From NCBI RefSeq assembly GCF_000485595.1, contig NW_014577459.1, positions 157,901 through 193,719 of the forward strand: a DNA stretch of 35,819 nucleotides, written 5' to 3'. A program made the translations under genes and the position numbers. The notes beneath the pieces are model-generated. The model worked only from the letters and a program-made list of their open reading frames with translations. It was not told where the DNA came from and did not search any database. Numbering within the stretch: the stretch's first letter is position 1; each line of letters begins with the position of its first letter. The DNA comes from Priapulus caudatus (taxonomy: Eukaryota; Priapulida; Priapulimorpha; Priapulimorphida; Priapulidae). Below are positions 22,176-35,819 of this stretch, one piece after another.

Positions 22176-23728
22176 CTAAAACATTGTGGCAAAAACGTAT
22201 CTAAATGTATGGATTTGTATAAGATAGTTTTCTTCATTAAATTGTTTGCTGAATGCTATGGGCACAATCCTAGTTTAGCACCCCGGATTAGTTTAGCATA
22301 TATGTGAACTATATATACCGGGATCCGAAATTAGGATTGACCAAGTGCCTATACTATGACAGTAATTGGAAGTGGGAAGTACGATATCATAATATCAAGA
22401 GCTCATAAGAGAGAGCTCTTTTCTCTTTTCTCTAAGAGAGAGCTCTTGATAATATTCACAGGGCAATTGTGGCATCTATCCACTTTTAACGTTAATTCTG
22501 TTACATAGAGTGCGGACAAGAGCTCTCGATTAGAAGCGATATTGTGATTTTTTTAGTTACAGATGAAATATTTCAAACTGTCCAATGCAAAGTCCGATGT
22601 AGTTAAGTACTTCAGAGTCACAAGAGTGGTCATGTGCACTTCTTGCTTCTCACTATCTGACAACAGTCAAATATGTCTACATGAAACAGTCGTAGAGCCT
22701 GGCCGGGCTAGCACTTGGTTAGATTTAGTTAGCAACTTAGCACAACAAATATTATTACCGTTGCGCGTGGTACCCATACATAAAATTATCAGTAGGCCTA
22801 CACGCCGAGGTACCCATAGCATCAGGCTCATAGGGTCTATGTCCCCCAGGGTACTGCCGGAACGTACCCTGGGTACGGTCCGGTATACCGGAACGTACCC
22901 TGGTAACTATCTGATATGGTTATAGGGTTAGAGTTAGGGTTAGGGTTAGGGTTAGGGTTAGGGTTAGGGAGTAGGCCGGCGTAGGCGACTCCCTAGACTC
23001 GTTAGTGGAGTGGGCGAGCCTCGGTCCGGCATATTAGATAGTACCAGCAGAGCATATAAATCACGTTGATTTATATGCGCTGGTACCAGGGTACGTTCCG
23101 GCAGTATCCTGTGGGACATAGACCCTCTCAGCTATAATCAGCACACGCGTACCGCGCTAATTTAGCCTTCTTACCAGACTGCACGGCTAACATCAAGGGT
23201 GAATATAAAACGCTAACATCTGCTAATATCTATATGATATATCATATAATTATGCTTCGATATATGACCGTTTCCTGCAGCTGATGGCAATCAGAAATGT
23301 AGCTCCAAGAAACGGTATTGCTAGGGTTAGAATACCGTATAGACAATCCGTCGCACAGCCTGGTCGGGCTATCAGAAATGTAGCTGTGATGCTGTCATTT
23401 ATTTCACATGCAAGACCACACTAATTAGCACATATATCCGAAAACATATGGCGGGGGTCCCAAACCATCCTTGATCTCTAATTAGCACGACCACGGCGCT
23501 CTTCACGAAGAAAACAAATCAAAATATACCACGACTTCTTCGCCCAGGATCCGCTGCAGGCTTAGGTGTCTGTTTTCATGCAACAGGTGCGCCAGCTCCG
23601 TACACAATCAGTTGCTAGGACTACGGCTGATAGTCGGTCACGTGACGTCGTTCTGGCCGTACGCATATCGTACGCACTCGCGTGCGCCTGCGGTAGATGA
23701 AACAGTCGGGCGATACCACGTACATAAC
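22176..23728. other. Intergenic stretch upstream of the KIAA2012-like gene
   Basis: I see no confident gene. It should contain the minus-strand promoter and any 5' non-coding exon of the KIAA2012-like gene, but no motif marks them. A small fold-back at 22393-22451 (TATCAAGAGCT ends) and the element at 22826-23132 lie here. ATCAGAAATGTAGCT occurs twice at about 23289 and 23369. Confidence 0.5.
22826..23132. mobile_element. Mutator-like MITE with telomere-like core, copy 2
   Basis: A 307-bp element is flanked by imperfect 9-bp direct repeats (TAGCATCAG at 22817-22825, TATAATCAG at 23133-23141, 7 of 9 matching). It runs from GCTCATAGGGTCTATG to GACCCTCTCAGC. The left arm has the CCCAGGGTACTGCCGGAACG block. 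The centre has about six TTAGGG units in a row (about 22926-22968). Confidence 0.85.
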
Positions 23729-25042
23729 AGGAGCAACTTGACTGGTTTCATCCCCCACAACGGAGCACTGCACAAGGGAAGTTGTTTTTAATGATAAACT
23801 ATAAATTGATTTCAGGATTTAGGTATTATGTGGTGGGGACTGGGGAGGAGTCTGTGTGTGTTTGTTTGCTAGTGTGCGTGTGCGTATCCGTGTGCGTGAT
23901 TGGGTGTGCGATCTCGTGCGCATGTGGCGTATCTGTGTGCGTGAGTGCGTGTGAGATCTCATGTGCATTGCATGTGCATGTGGGCTCTGTCTATATGGTT
24001 AATTGTCTGTCCGTCTGTCGATATAGCTCTCTGTCCGTCAGTTTATATGTCTGACTGTCTGTCTGTCTGCCTGTCTATCTGCATGTGTGTGTGTTTGTGC
24101 GAGAGACTGAGAGAGAGAGAGAGAGAGAGAGAGAGTGGTGTCTATAACAGTATAGACTTCAGGGGTATTTCTCTATTGTTTGCAGCCCAGTCGACGACCA
24201 GACACGTTAATTGGTTGGTGTTAGCTTCATTGAAATCTTACTGTCTTTCGCAGGGGAGGCGGTATATAAGCCTCAAGACTTAGAGATTGAGATACACGAT
24301 TATCGACTGGTTCGAAGCCGTGCAACGATTGCTTGTACGTGCATGTCGGGGTGAGCGGTGGACATACAACCAAGGTTAGTTAGTTTAGTAAGTTATCTCG
24401 CGTCGGTTCGGTTCGGTTCGGTTCGGTTCGGTTCGGTTTGTTGATCAGATTAGGGTGGGGGGGTAGGTTAGGATTAGTAAGGTTAGATTTAGGCAGATTA
24501 GGTTTAGGTAGGGCACCGTAATTGTCTGCAGGACACGGTTGGGCAAAGCTGTTAGCTGTTATCATATGGCGTTGGCGCGGCGGTTAGCTGTGAGTATCAA
24601 GCTATCAGAAATTTATGCTCGGTCGGCGGTGTTAAAGTGTGTTGGCCGTGTACCTTCACTCGTTAGACTTCAGCTGCTATTTATATCAGGTGGAGCTGGT
24701 AAGGTGGTCGGCGTCACGTGTCTGTTGTCCGTATGCCTTCATCTGTTAGACCTTAACTGTCATTTCTTGGCAGGTGAGGCTGTTAGAGGTGGTCAGCATC
24801 GCGGGGGCTTTAGCAGTCGCCGGCCAGTATATGACTTTTAGCGAGAGAAAATGGTTAGGTTCGTGTTGATTGTCATTGTACATGGCGACGCAGTGGCGGT
24901 TAGCTGTTAATGTAGTTGGTTGCAAGCCAGGGCGCAAGCTAGGGGGTTAATGGTTAGTTAAGTTTTAAATGAGTACATCATTTTTTTCAGATTACCCTAC
25001 AAGAGAGGTGTAGTTATACTACGTGGAAAATGCAAAGACGTG
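23729..25042. repeat. 1.3-kb tandem duplication, unit A
   Basis: It is nearly identical to 25043-26335 and abuts it directly. The unit begins AGGAGCAACTTGACTGG and ends TGCAAAGAC. Inside are TG-, CTGT-, GAGA- and GGTTC-microsatellites, a TATATAAG box-like motif at about 24261 and degenerate sub-repeats of roughly 75 bp (24640-24815). The 100-codon frame in both copies shows no family resemblance and is not called. Confidence 0.92.
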
Positions 25043-26335
25043 AGGAGCAACTTGACTGGTTTCATCCCCCACAACGGAGCACTGCACAAGGAAGTTGTTT
25101 TTAATGATAAACTATAAATTGATTTCAGGATTTAGGTATTATGTGGTGGGGAGGAGTCTGTGTGTGTTTGTTTGCTAGTGTGCGTGTGCGTATCCGTGTG
25201 CGTGATTGGGTGTGCGATCTCATGCGCATGTGCGTATCTGTGTGCGTGAGTGCGTGTGAGATCTCATGTGCATGTGCATGTGCATGTGGGCGTCTGTCTA
25301 TATGGTTAATTGTCTGTCCGTCTGTCGATATAGCTCTCTGTCCGTCAGTTTATATGTCTGACTGTCTGTCTGTCTGCCTGTCTATCTGCATGTGTGTGTG
25401 TTTGTGCGAGAGACTGAGAGAGAGAGAAAGAGAGAGAGAGTGGTGTCTATAACAGTATAGACTTCAGGGGTATTTCTCTATTGTTTGCAGCCCAGTCGAC
25501 GACCAGACACGTTAATTGGTTGGTGTTAGCTTCATTGAAATCTTACTGTCTTTCGCAGGGGAGGCGGTATATAAGCCTCAAGACTTAGAGATTTGAGATA
25601 CACGGATTATCGACTGGTTCGAAGCCGTGCAACGATTGCTTGTACGTGTCGGGGTGAGCGGTGGACATACAACCAAGGTTAGTTAGTTTAGTAAGTTATC
25701 TCGCGTCGGCTCGGTTCGGTTCGGTTCGGTTTGTTGATCAGATTAGGGTTGGGGGGGTAGGTTAGGATTAGTAAGGTTAGATTTAGGCAGATTAGGTTTA
25801 GGTAGGGCACCGTAATTGTCTGCAGGACACGGTTGGGCAAAGCTGTTAGCTGTTATCATATGGCGTTGGCGCGGCGGTTAGCTGTGAGTATCAAGCTATC
25901 AGAAATTTATGCTCGGTCGGCGGTGTTAAAGTGTGTTGGCCGTGTACCTTCACTCGTTAGACTTCAGCTGCTATTTATATCAGGTGGAGCTGGTAAGGTG
26001 GTCGGCGTCACGTGTCTGTTGTCCGTATGCCTTCATCTGTTAGACCTTAACTGTCATTTCTTGGCAGGTGAGGCTGTTAGAGGTGGTCAGCATCGCGGGG
26101 GCTTTAGCAGTCGCCGGCCAGTATTCATGACTTTTAGCGAGAGAAAATGGTTAGGTTCGTGTTGATTGTCATTGTACATGGCGACGCAGTGGCGGTTAGC
26201 TGTTAATGTAGTTGGTTGCAAGCCAGGGCGCAAGCTAGGGGGTTAATGGTTAGTTAAGTTTTAAATGAGTACATTATTTTTTTCAGATTACCCTACAAGA
26301 GCGGTGTAGTTATACTACGTGGGAAATGCAAAGAC
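25043..26335. repeat. 1.3-kb tandem duplication, unit B
   Basis: This is the second copy of the 23729-25042 unit. Differences are mainly in repeat counts (for example fewer GGTTC units and shorter TG and GA runs) plus scattered single-base changes. The similarity stops at 26335, where the sequence becomes G/C-palindromic. Confidence 0.92.
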
Positions 26336-26560
26336 CTGGCCGTTTTGGCCGCCACGGCAGCACGGCACTGCCGTACGTGCATGGCACTATTTTGAAAACA
26401 CAATTTTGCAGGGAACCAAGGAGCAACATATACCAAGGAGATGAAACCCCGGGGGGGCACTCGCCCCACATTATGGTAGGTAATATCATATGTGCCACTG
26501 CGAAGTCAAAAATGAGGGGGGGGGCCGGGGGCTCTGGAACTAACTCAGACCTGAAAATGG

Positions 26561-27103
26561 CACAGGCACTTGGACCGTTTCAATAATAAAATGATGGTTA
26601 ATAAATACAACTTGTCAGTACTACTAGTAGTAGTACTACTACTGGCCCTACCAGTACCAGTACCAGTAATAGTCTTAATGTTTGATTTGACCTAATAACT
26701 TTACTTCAACACCGTCCAATACACCGCTGCCACACATAGCGCGCACGCCCTTGTGCATGCATGCACAAATACACAGTGATAGAGAGTGTGTATTTGTCAC
26801 TGTGTATCACTGTGTGTCACTGTGTGTCACTGTGTGTCACTGTGTGTCACTGTGTTGTCACTGTGAGTCACTGTGAGTCACTGTGTTGTCACTCTCTATC
26901 ACTGTGTATTTGTGCATGCACAAGGGCGTGCGCGCTATGTGTTGCAGCGGTGTATTGGACGGTGTTGAAGTAAAGTTATTAGGTCAAATCAAACATTAAG
27001 ACTATTACTTGTACTGGTACTGGTAGGGCTAGTAGTAGTATAGTACTGACAAGTTGTATTTATTAACCATCATTTTATTATTGAAACGGCCCAAGTGCCT
27101 GTG
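26561..27103. mobile_element. 543-bp fold-back element with 8-bp target duplication
   Basis: An exact direct repeat GAAAATGG (26553-26560 and 27104-27111) flanks inverted arms of about 230 bp that start CACAGGCACTTGG. The arms run through a CAGTAC/CTACTAC-rich segment. The centre is a TCACTGTGTG minisatellite (about 26796-26900). The 8-bp duplication fits a hAT-type non-autonomous element; the family is unassigned. Confidence 0.85.
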
Positions 27104-27366
27104 GAAAATGGGGGTCTCTGGAACTAATGTTTGTTGAATATGGTATGCTCTGGAACTGGCTATGTTCGAAAATGGGGGTCTCCGGAACTAGGATTTCGTT
27201 GAAATTCAATGCTATGACACTGGACACGTTTAAAAGAGGGGGTCTCCGGAACTGTGGGGGGGGGGAGTGATTTCCTTTAAAATCTATGCTGTAGCACTTG
27301 AACCAATAATAATTATTGTTGTATTATGTAGAGAGAAACAACATGACCCGGAGAGAGATGAGGACG

Positions 27367-27367
<1 letters not shown>

Positions 27368-27428
<61 letters not shown>

Positions 27429-27552
27429 ACACAACACATACACACACACACACCATACACACACACACACACACACACACAACCACACACACACAACACA
27501 CACACACAGACAACACACGCACGCACGCACGCACACATACAACACACACACG
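27368..27552. repeat. (CA)n microsatellite
   Basis: Near-pure CA at about 27369-27426, then interrupted CA/ACAC-type sequence with ACGC units near 27516-27533. Long frames on both strands are artefacts. Confidence 0.95.
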
Positions 27553-27827
27553 TTGCATGCATGCCTTGACGGCCCGGCTTCAACGTATTCAAAAGTACGA
27601 TGCACTGGAACGGAAATATAAAAAACTAGGGTCTCCGGAACGGCAAAAATCTAAGATCTGCATGGTAACGAAACTTAATGCTCTGGAACGAGATATTCTT
27701 AAACATGCGATGCACTGGAACGGCATGTTAGGGTTAGGGTTGAAAATGGGGTCTCTCCCGCGGCACGTACCTACCATGGCAATATATATGGAGTGCCCCC
27801 CCCCCCCGACCCAGGCACGACCCAGTT

Positions 27828-27949
27828 AACAATGCAATGGTCACGCATGTGGTATGGTGCAATGGTATGGTATGGTGCAATGGTATGGTATGTGCAATGG
27901 TATGGTATGTGCAATGGTAAGGCTCAACAATGCAATGGTCACGCATGTG
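27828..27949. repeat. GTATGGTGCAATG minisatellite between direct repeats
   Basis: About five short GGTATGGTRTGTGCAAT-like units lie between two copies of AACAATGCAATGGTCACGCA (27829-27848 and 27927-27946). Confidence 0.8.
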
Positions 27950-27957
27950 CACCTAGA

Positions 27958-27998
27958 CATAGATACTAACCCAAGTTAAACTTGGGTTAGTATCTATG
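27958..27998. repeat. Near-perfect 41-bp palindrome
   Basis: CATAGATACTAACCCAAGTT (27958-27977) is followed after one base by its exact reverse complement (27979-27998). The 10-bp direct repeat ACCTAGACAT (27951-27960 and 27999-28008) brackets it. Confidence 0.95.
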
Positions 27999-28008
27999 AC
28001 CTAGACAT

Positions 28009-28682
28009 GTTAGACAAGGTAGATGAACAGGATGTAATTTCAGAATTTGTAAGTTGCCATCCAGCAGAAAAGATAAATTGAAAATAAAAATAAATGAAAA
28101 AAAAGCAAATAATGGTTATCTGACTGGACTGGGTTTAGGTCAATTACGTAATTAATACTGATGCAATTAGACGTGGTATATCTAGTGCCTCTACAGATTT
28201 GGAATGTGTATTTAATATGACGCAATGTGGCCTATTTCCAATTCAAACTTTCCAAAACAACAGAGCTGTACATAGTGGAAAAAAAAGAAAAAAAAAAAAA
28301 AAGTATACAATGCAGATGAAAATATGCTTATTTTCTCACTTAATTATGTACTGATATTATATACAATTTGTGTAAATACATGTTTATATTAGTTATCATA
28401 CTTTATAAATATTTTAGATACTTTAGTCAAAACATTCAGCTTTAGCTACATTCTCTCTTTGAAACTTACAAATAACTTTGACTTTTTAAAAGTGATCAGA
28501 ATGGCTTGCTTTCAAACATACGCCTGAAATGCAGGAAATGCCATGGTTCCAGGCTCTACATTTCAAAAAAATTTGACCCCAGACCCCCCGCATCGGATAC
28601 ATCTTTCTGCCGTGGCACTTTTTGGGAGGCCACTACGGCCCTGACATATCCTCTACTACGGGATTTTTACTAGATATAATAA
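28009..28682. other. AT-rich stretch without a gene
   Basis: AT-rich sequence with A-runs (28280-28302). The end near 28580-28650 (GGCCACTACGGCCCTGAC) looks like a transposon terminus and is loosely the inverse of 26336-26365. No coding signal. Confidence 0.45.
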
Positions 28683-29117
28683 TGTAACCCAACAGATTAG
28701 GGTAACATTGTGTTTTTTTGCGTTATTGCATCTAGATTTCTATATTATATGAATTCCAAACATAAAACTACATTACACATGGGAACCGCCATGTAAAGTA
28801 GCGAGTGCATGTCCGGCTTGCGCAGACCGTGGTAGTGTAGCACTGGTGGGCCGCTGTCGTACGCGAAGCGACACGCGCGCACTCTCACATAGATACAATC
28901 ATGTCAGGAGTGTCATATAATATAGACACTCTATATTATCTAGAGTCCTAGACAGATCTATACAGATATACTGTATAGACAGTCTAGATTATGACACTCC
29001 TAACAATATCGTTTTTTGCGTGGAGCTACCCTGGGGATTACATATACTTCCAAAGTGATTTTATATCCGAAACACGAATCGTGTTCCTCAGTCCCGAACA
29101 TCTTATGTTGGGTTACA
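28683..29117. mobile_element. Possible 435-bp MITE with TGTAACCCAACA ends
   Basis: TGTAACCCAACA at 28683-28694 is exactly inverted at 29106-29117. A CAGGAGT-type hairpin (28905-29001) lies inside. It ends directly beside the TA target of the next element at 29121. No coding capacity. Confidence 0.5.
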
Positions 29118-29120
29118 TTA

Positions 29121-29810
29121 CAGTAAAAACCCGCGTATACAGATAGATTTTTAGGAAGCATGTTAGCCTAAAATTTACCCTTTTTAGAACGCCCCTTTTA
29201 CATAAAACCTGTTTAGGCAAGATTGTTAAAGAGGTTCTTAATTTTTCCATGCAGATGAAGAACTTAAAAAGAAAACACAGGTAAAATAAAAAGACGAAGT
29301 CAACAATATCGACCTGCCAATAACAATTGCCAATGCCGATGCAATGCCAATGCTCAACATAACAAATGCCAGCACCCTGCATGTTATTGAGAACACAGTA
29401 CTGCCATTATTTTAGCATATACAGCTAAAAAACCGCATCAAAAGAACACGTCGATTAGGACACTCAGGCTGAAATGCGGTCAACAAATTGCAATATATCA
29501 TAGAACACATTCAGCCTGAAAAATAAAAAATGGTCTTATATACAAAACAACAACATGCTGCAAGCAACTTAAGCTCTCCATATACACCTTAGAACACATA
29601 ACAACTACCTGTACTCGGTACACATGCATCACAGGCCACTTAAGCGCGCGTAGCCGCGGTTTTCAGCTAGACATATTAAAAGTAGAAACAATTAAGAACG
29701 CTAATTTAAAGACCACTTTTGGCCTAATTTTTCAGTAAGCACCATTTATATAAGAACATGTTGAGGCTAACTTGGAAAATATACGTGTCTTAACGCGGCG
29801 TTTTTTACTG
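29121..29810. mobile_element. Tc1/mariner-like non-autonomous element, 690 bp
   Basis: It is flanked by TA on both sides (29119-29120, 29811-29812). Ends are CAGTAAAAACCCGCGT and the inverse of CAGTAAAAAACGCCGCGTTA. CAGT-type ends with a TA target duplication are typical of the Tc1/mariner superfamily. The interior has no transposase frame. Confidence 0.75.
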
Positions 29811-29812
29811 TA

Positions 29813-30260
29813 TTGTATCTGCTTATAAAGTTCGTGGTAGAAAATTACCCGTTCTACGCATCGTGCGTGCGACGTACACGGCTGTGTGCGCACATACGCG
29901 GCACGCACCTCGGCCTACCAGGGCGCTGTACCAGGAATTTGTGAGCAGTAAGGGGGGTCTAACCGTAACCGCAGCTTGCGGAGGACCGCGCAGGGGGTAT
30001 GGGGCGACTCCCCCCGACATTTTTTGAATTAGACCGCCCTCAGGCGTTTTGCTGCGCGAGCAGGTAGGGGGGTCGCGGACCCCTGGACCCCCCCTGTACA
30101 CGCCCGCTGTATAGCCCGTGTGTGAGCAGCTGTCAGCACGGCCGAGACACGTTACAGGCGGGCAACACGTGTAATCGCCGGCATAGGTTGGGCGCGTACA
30201 TGCAGGCGAGAGCCGGAGTACACAAACCAAAAACACCACGCCCAAGCGTAATAGAATTAT
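29813..30260. other. GC-rich stretch without a recognisable gene
   Basis: G/C tracts (for example 29951-30010 and 30066-30100) resemble transposon-derived sequence. A minus-strand frame of 140 codons shows nothing recognisable and is not called. Confidence 0.4.
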
Positions 30261-30300
30261 AACACAAGAGCAGAAGTATTTAAACGCCGCAGTAGATATA

Positions 30301-30600
30301 ATTACACGCCTGAAACGTGTTATTCACACAGCCCGCGTGGTATTTACACGCCGCGTGTATTTTACACGCCTCTGCGTGTATTACACGCCCGCGTGTATTG
30401 ACACGGACAACGTCAATAATCACCACAAACGCGCACGTTAGGTATTTAACACATACCCAAGCAGATAAAATATAACAACACACGAATCTCGAAAGATAAT
30501 TATACAAAAGTGCCCGCGTATATTTTACACCCTGAGTGTATTTACAACCACCGCGTGTATTGGTACACGCCAGCGTGTAGGTTACACGCCCCGCGGCGAT
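30301..30600. repeat. Array of TACACGCC...GCGTGTA palindromes
   Basis: Short inverted pairs (TACACG-CC...GCGTGTA) recur about seven times in two clusters (30301-30410 and 30513-30600), spaced by T/A-rich linkers. Confidence 0.8.
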
Positions 30601-30908
30601 TCGCACGCACGAACCGAGTGGCACGAATGTGGAACGAATCTGCATGTGGTGGGATAACTTCGTACCTATCAGATATTCTCAGCTAAGTGTCCACTTGCGA
30701 ACACCGCCCTCCCTGAGCCACTAACATGCCCACGAGTCGTATCTCCCTCCTTCGGACCAAGGCACAAGCAAAGTAAACCTCTTCATACCCAGTTCCACAG
30801 ATTCTAACAGCCACGGAAAAACAGATAGTTTTGCGCGTTACGGAAACGTTTTTCTGGACTATCGACGTAAAACGGGGCATTACTATCCTCCTCTCTTCTC
30901 TCATCTCT

Positions 30909-30961
30909 CTGCCCGTCTCTCTCTCTCTCTCTCGTCTCTCTCTCTCTCTCTCTCTCTCTGG

Positions 30962-31006
<45 letters not shown>

Positions 31007-31039
31007 CTCTCTCTGACTATATAGTAATATATAATATAT

Positions 31040-31072
<33 letters not shown>

Positions 31073-31078
31073 GTATAA
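30909..31078. repeat. (CT)n then (AT)n microsatellite
   Basis: A CTCTCT run with a few interruptions reaches 31015, followed by an ATATAT tract to about 31075. Confidence 0.95.
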
Positions 31079-32670
31079 TAGGATAACGCATCAATGACTT
31101 CAATCAAATTAAAAATTATTACGGTGTAGAAGCTGTATAGCGTAGAAGCTGCAACTTTGTATAACTTGAATATACAGCCTTGTGGAATAGTTATACAAAT
31201 TTACATACGATTTATACAAGTTGACACAATGTTGTGCATAATTTTAAGCAATCGGGTTGTTTCTCTTTTATCACACGATTATTCTGCAAGCAACGGCTTG
31301 TTTCCAATCGGAAACTGATGCTTCCACCCACGTCAATTCAATTGGTGCGCTCATTGTCAGTTTGTAAGAAGTCATTGGAAACAACATACAACGGTGTATT
31401 ATAAAACATGGCTTTAATATTTTCAGTGTATTACAACATTTTCCTGTTTGGCATATTGATACACATCAACGCACCCTTTCACATTGGAGTTAGAACAGCT
31501 TGAGGTTCCTAGCTGATATTTACAATTGGAACCCCATGAAAGACACTGAAATAGTATATGCTCAGAGATGCTTCCCTTTCTGAAAATCTCATCACGGAAG
31601 TGCAGTGAATATATTTACACACACACACTGAAATGCAAAGGTTTATATTTACAGGTTCTGTGCTACTATTATTGCAGACTTGCAGTGATCCTCGAGCACT
31701 TATAATATTGTTTATGAACAAGCACAAAAAGTGTTCTGCGTGCTTTTTTTTCTCGTAGTAGTAGTAGTGTGTCATTTTTGAACTGGTATGTCTATATTGG
31801 ATCAAAACCACCTGTGCATACACAGAAATAATCTAAAACACCCAACTTTAGGATTTAATTGTTTAAGATAATCTCCCATCACATAAAGCCTTCCAATTAG
31901 TGTTCTTATCAATTCTTAACAATGATCTTCTTCATATCAATCTATACCAATGAATATCTAACAGAATCCAATACTGCAAAACACTGAATTGACAAAAAAA
32001 AATACCGTTGTACATAAATGCTGTGCAAGCGGGAAACTAGTCAGTAATTATGTTTTCAAAATGTACTGTATTCTTTGTGTAAATTTCATAATAACCCGTG
32101 TCACCCATACTGTATGATCAAAGATATTTTAATAGTGTGATGTAAATTATAGCTGTAAGAGGAAGCCTGGCTGCTTCTTAGCTTTCTCTTTTTGTATTTC
32201 TCAGAACTGTAAATTAATTTTTAACCATAGATTTAATTTCACACCTACGTACCACGCGCAGACTTACTTCACACGATTTCATCTGTTTAAAATCACTTGC
32301 CTTTCAAGTTCATAATTTTTCAAGTAAATGACACCGCACGCACTGCCGCACATGCAGTACCGAGCCAGTATAGTATACTAGGCCTACTAACTTACACGCA
32401 AGCATGAAGAACTGATATGCTTAGTGGTGTCCCTTCTCTCGAGCACAGTGACCTCTCTAGCACCAACCGTCCTCACTGCTAGTTGTCAGTCATATCAATT
32501 CATAAACAGAGAAGCTGCTTCACGATCACACTCTTCTCTGAGCAGCAGTAGTACTGTCTGCATCCCCACAGGGAGAGGGTGCTGGGGTCAGGCGAGTAGG
32601 TCACACTTGTGTCTCATAGCCGTGCCCTTCGTTGCCGCGCCACGTCCACCCTAACCACATCCCACGTGTC
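31079..32670. other. 3' flank of the SOSS-B gene
   Basis: AT-rich, no gene. It probably includes the minus-strand 3' UTR of the SOSS-B gene; ATTAAA-type signals (minus strand) occur near 32232, 31853 and 31412, but none can be chosen from sequence alone. Confidence 0.4.

Positions 32671-35819
<3,149 letters not shown>

Larger units (their letters stand above)
26452..27811. mobile_element. Inverted-repeat element with G/C-tract ends, interrupted
   Basis: The left end GGGGGGCACTCGCCCC followed by ATTATGGTAGGTA reappears inverted at the right end (about 27755-27811) as GGGGGGCACTC then CATGGTAGGTA. Between them, short GGTCTCCGGAACT-like units recur on both flanks. The 543-bp element at 26561-27103 and a (CA)n tract are nested inside. 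No transposase is seen. Confidence 0.5.

Noticed and set aside
24307-24320. GGTTCGAAGCC resembling a tRNA/SINE B box (also near 25616)
   Set aside because: No A box at the right distance and no cloverleaf can be drawn.
24539-26165. 100-110 codon frame present in both 1.3-kb units
   Set aside because: Identical because the units are recent duplicates. There is no codon-level conservation evidence, no domain, and overlap with sub-repeats.
29823-30245. 140-codon minus-strand frame in a GC-rich stretch
   Set aside because: GC-rich sequence lengthens random frames. There is no domain and the G/C tracts look transposon-derived.

Overview
This is invertebrate animal nuclear DNA. Genes are split by GT-AG introns of about 100 bp to nearly 2 kb, non-coding sequence is full of microsatellites, minisatellites and short fold-back transposon-like elements, and the recognisable proteins are metazoan. 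The species cannot be named from the sequence. Gene models were assembled by hand from splice sites, codon phase and protein family patterns remembered from known relatives; no search was run.

Layout: (1) 1-2318 is upstream flank with a CpG-rich stretch and a large (CGAA/TGAA)n tract. (2) 2319-9227, plus strand: the last seven exons of a tensin gene (SH2 domain, linker, C-terminal PTB domain). The exon at 5254-5329 appears to lack two single bases, which breaks the frame between SH2 and PTB. (3) 9228-14309 holds no confident gene; it contains the tensin 3' flank and a mobile element. (4) 14310-22175, minus strand: an 11-exon gene of about 1365 codons that I assign to the KIAA2012 family (uncharacterised, coiled-coil C-terminus). 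It has an 855-codon central exon carrying five near-identical 20-residue repeats. (5) 22176-32670 holds no confident gene. It is packed with repeats: a 1.3-kb tandem duplication, nested fold-back elements, a Tc1/mariner-like MITE and an array of ACACGC/GCGTGT palindromes. (6) 32671-35158, minus strand: the last four exons of a SOSS complex subunit B gene (NABP/hSSB, single-stranded DNA binding). Its first coding exon lies beyond the right edge.

The three genes do not form a functional unit: tensin links integrins to actin at adhesions, KIAA2012 is uncharacterised, and SOSS-B acts in DNA damage signalling and Integrator biology. Their neighbourhood is still informative. From memory, human TNS1, KIAA2012 and NABP1 all map to 2q32-q35, and TNS2 and NABP2 both to 12q13, so the linkage is probably ancient.

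The most unusual non-genic signals are three. First, a three-copy mobile element family has long inverted repeats, 9-bp target duplications (exact in two copies) and internal TTAGGG telomere-like tracts. Second, a set of hairpins share CAGGAGT...ACTCCTG ends but have private stems. Third, a 543-bp fold-back element with an exact 8-bp target duplication is nested inside another inverted-repeat element.
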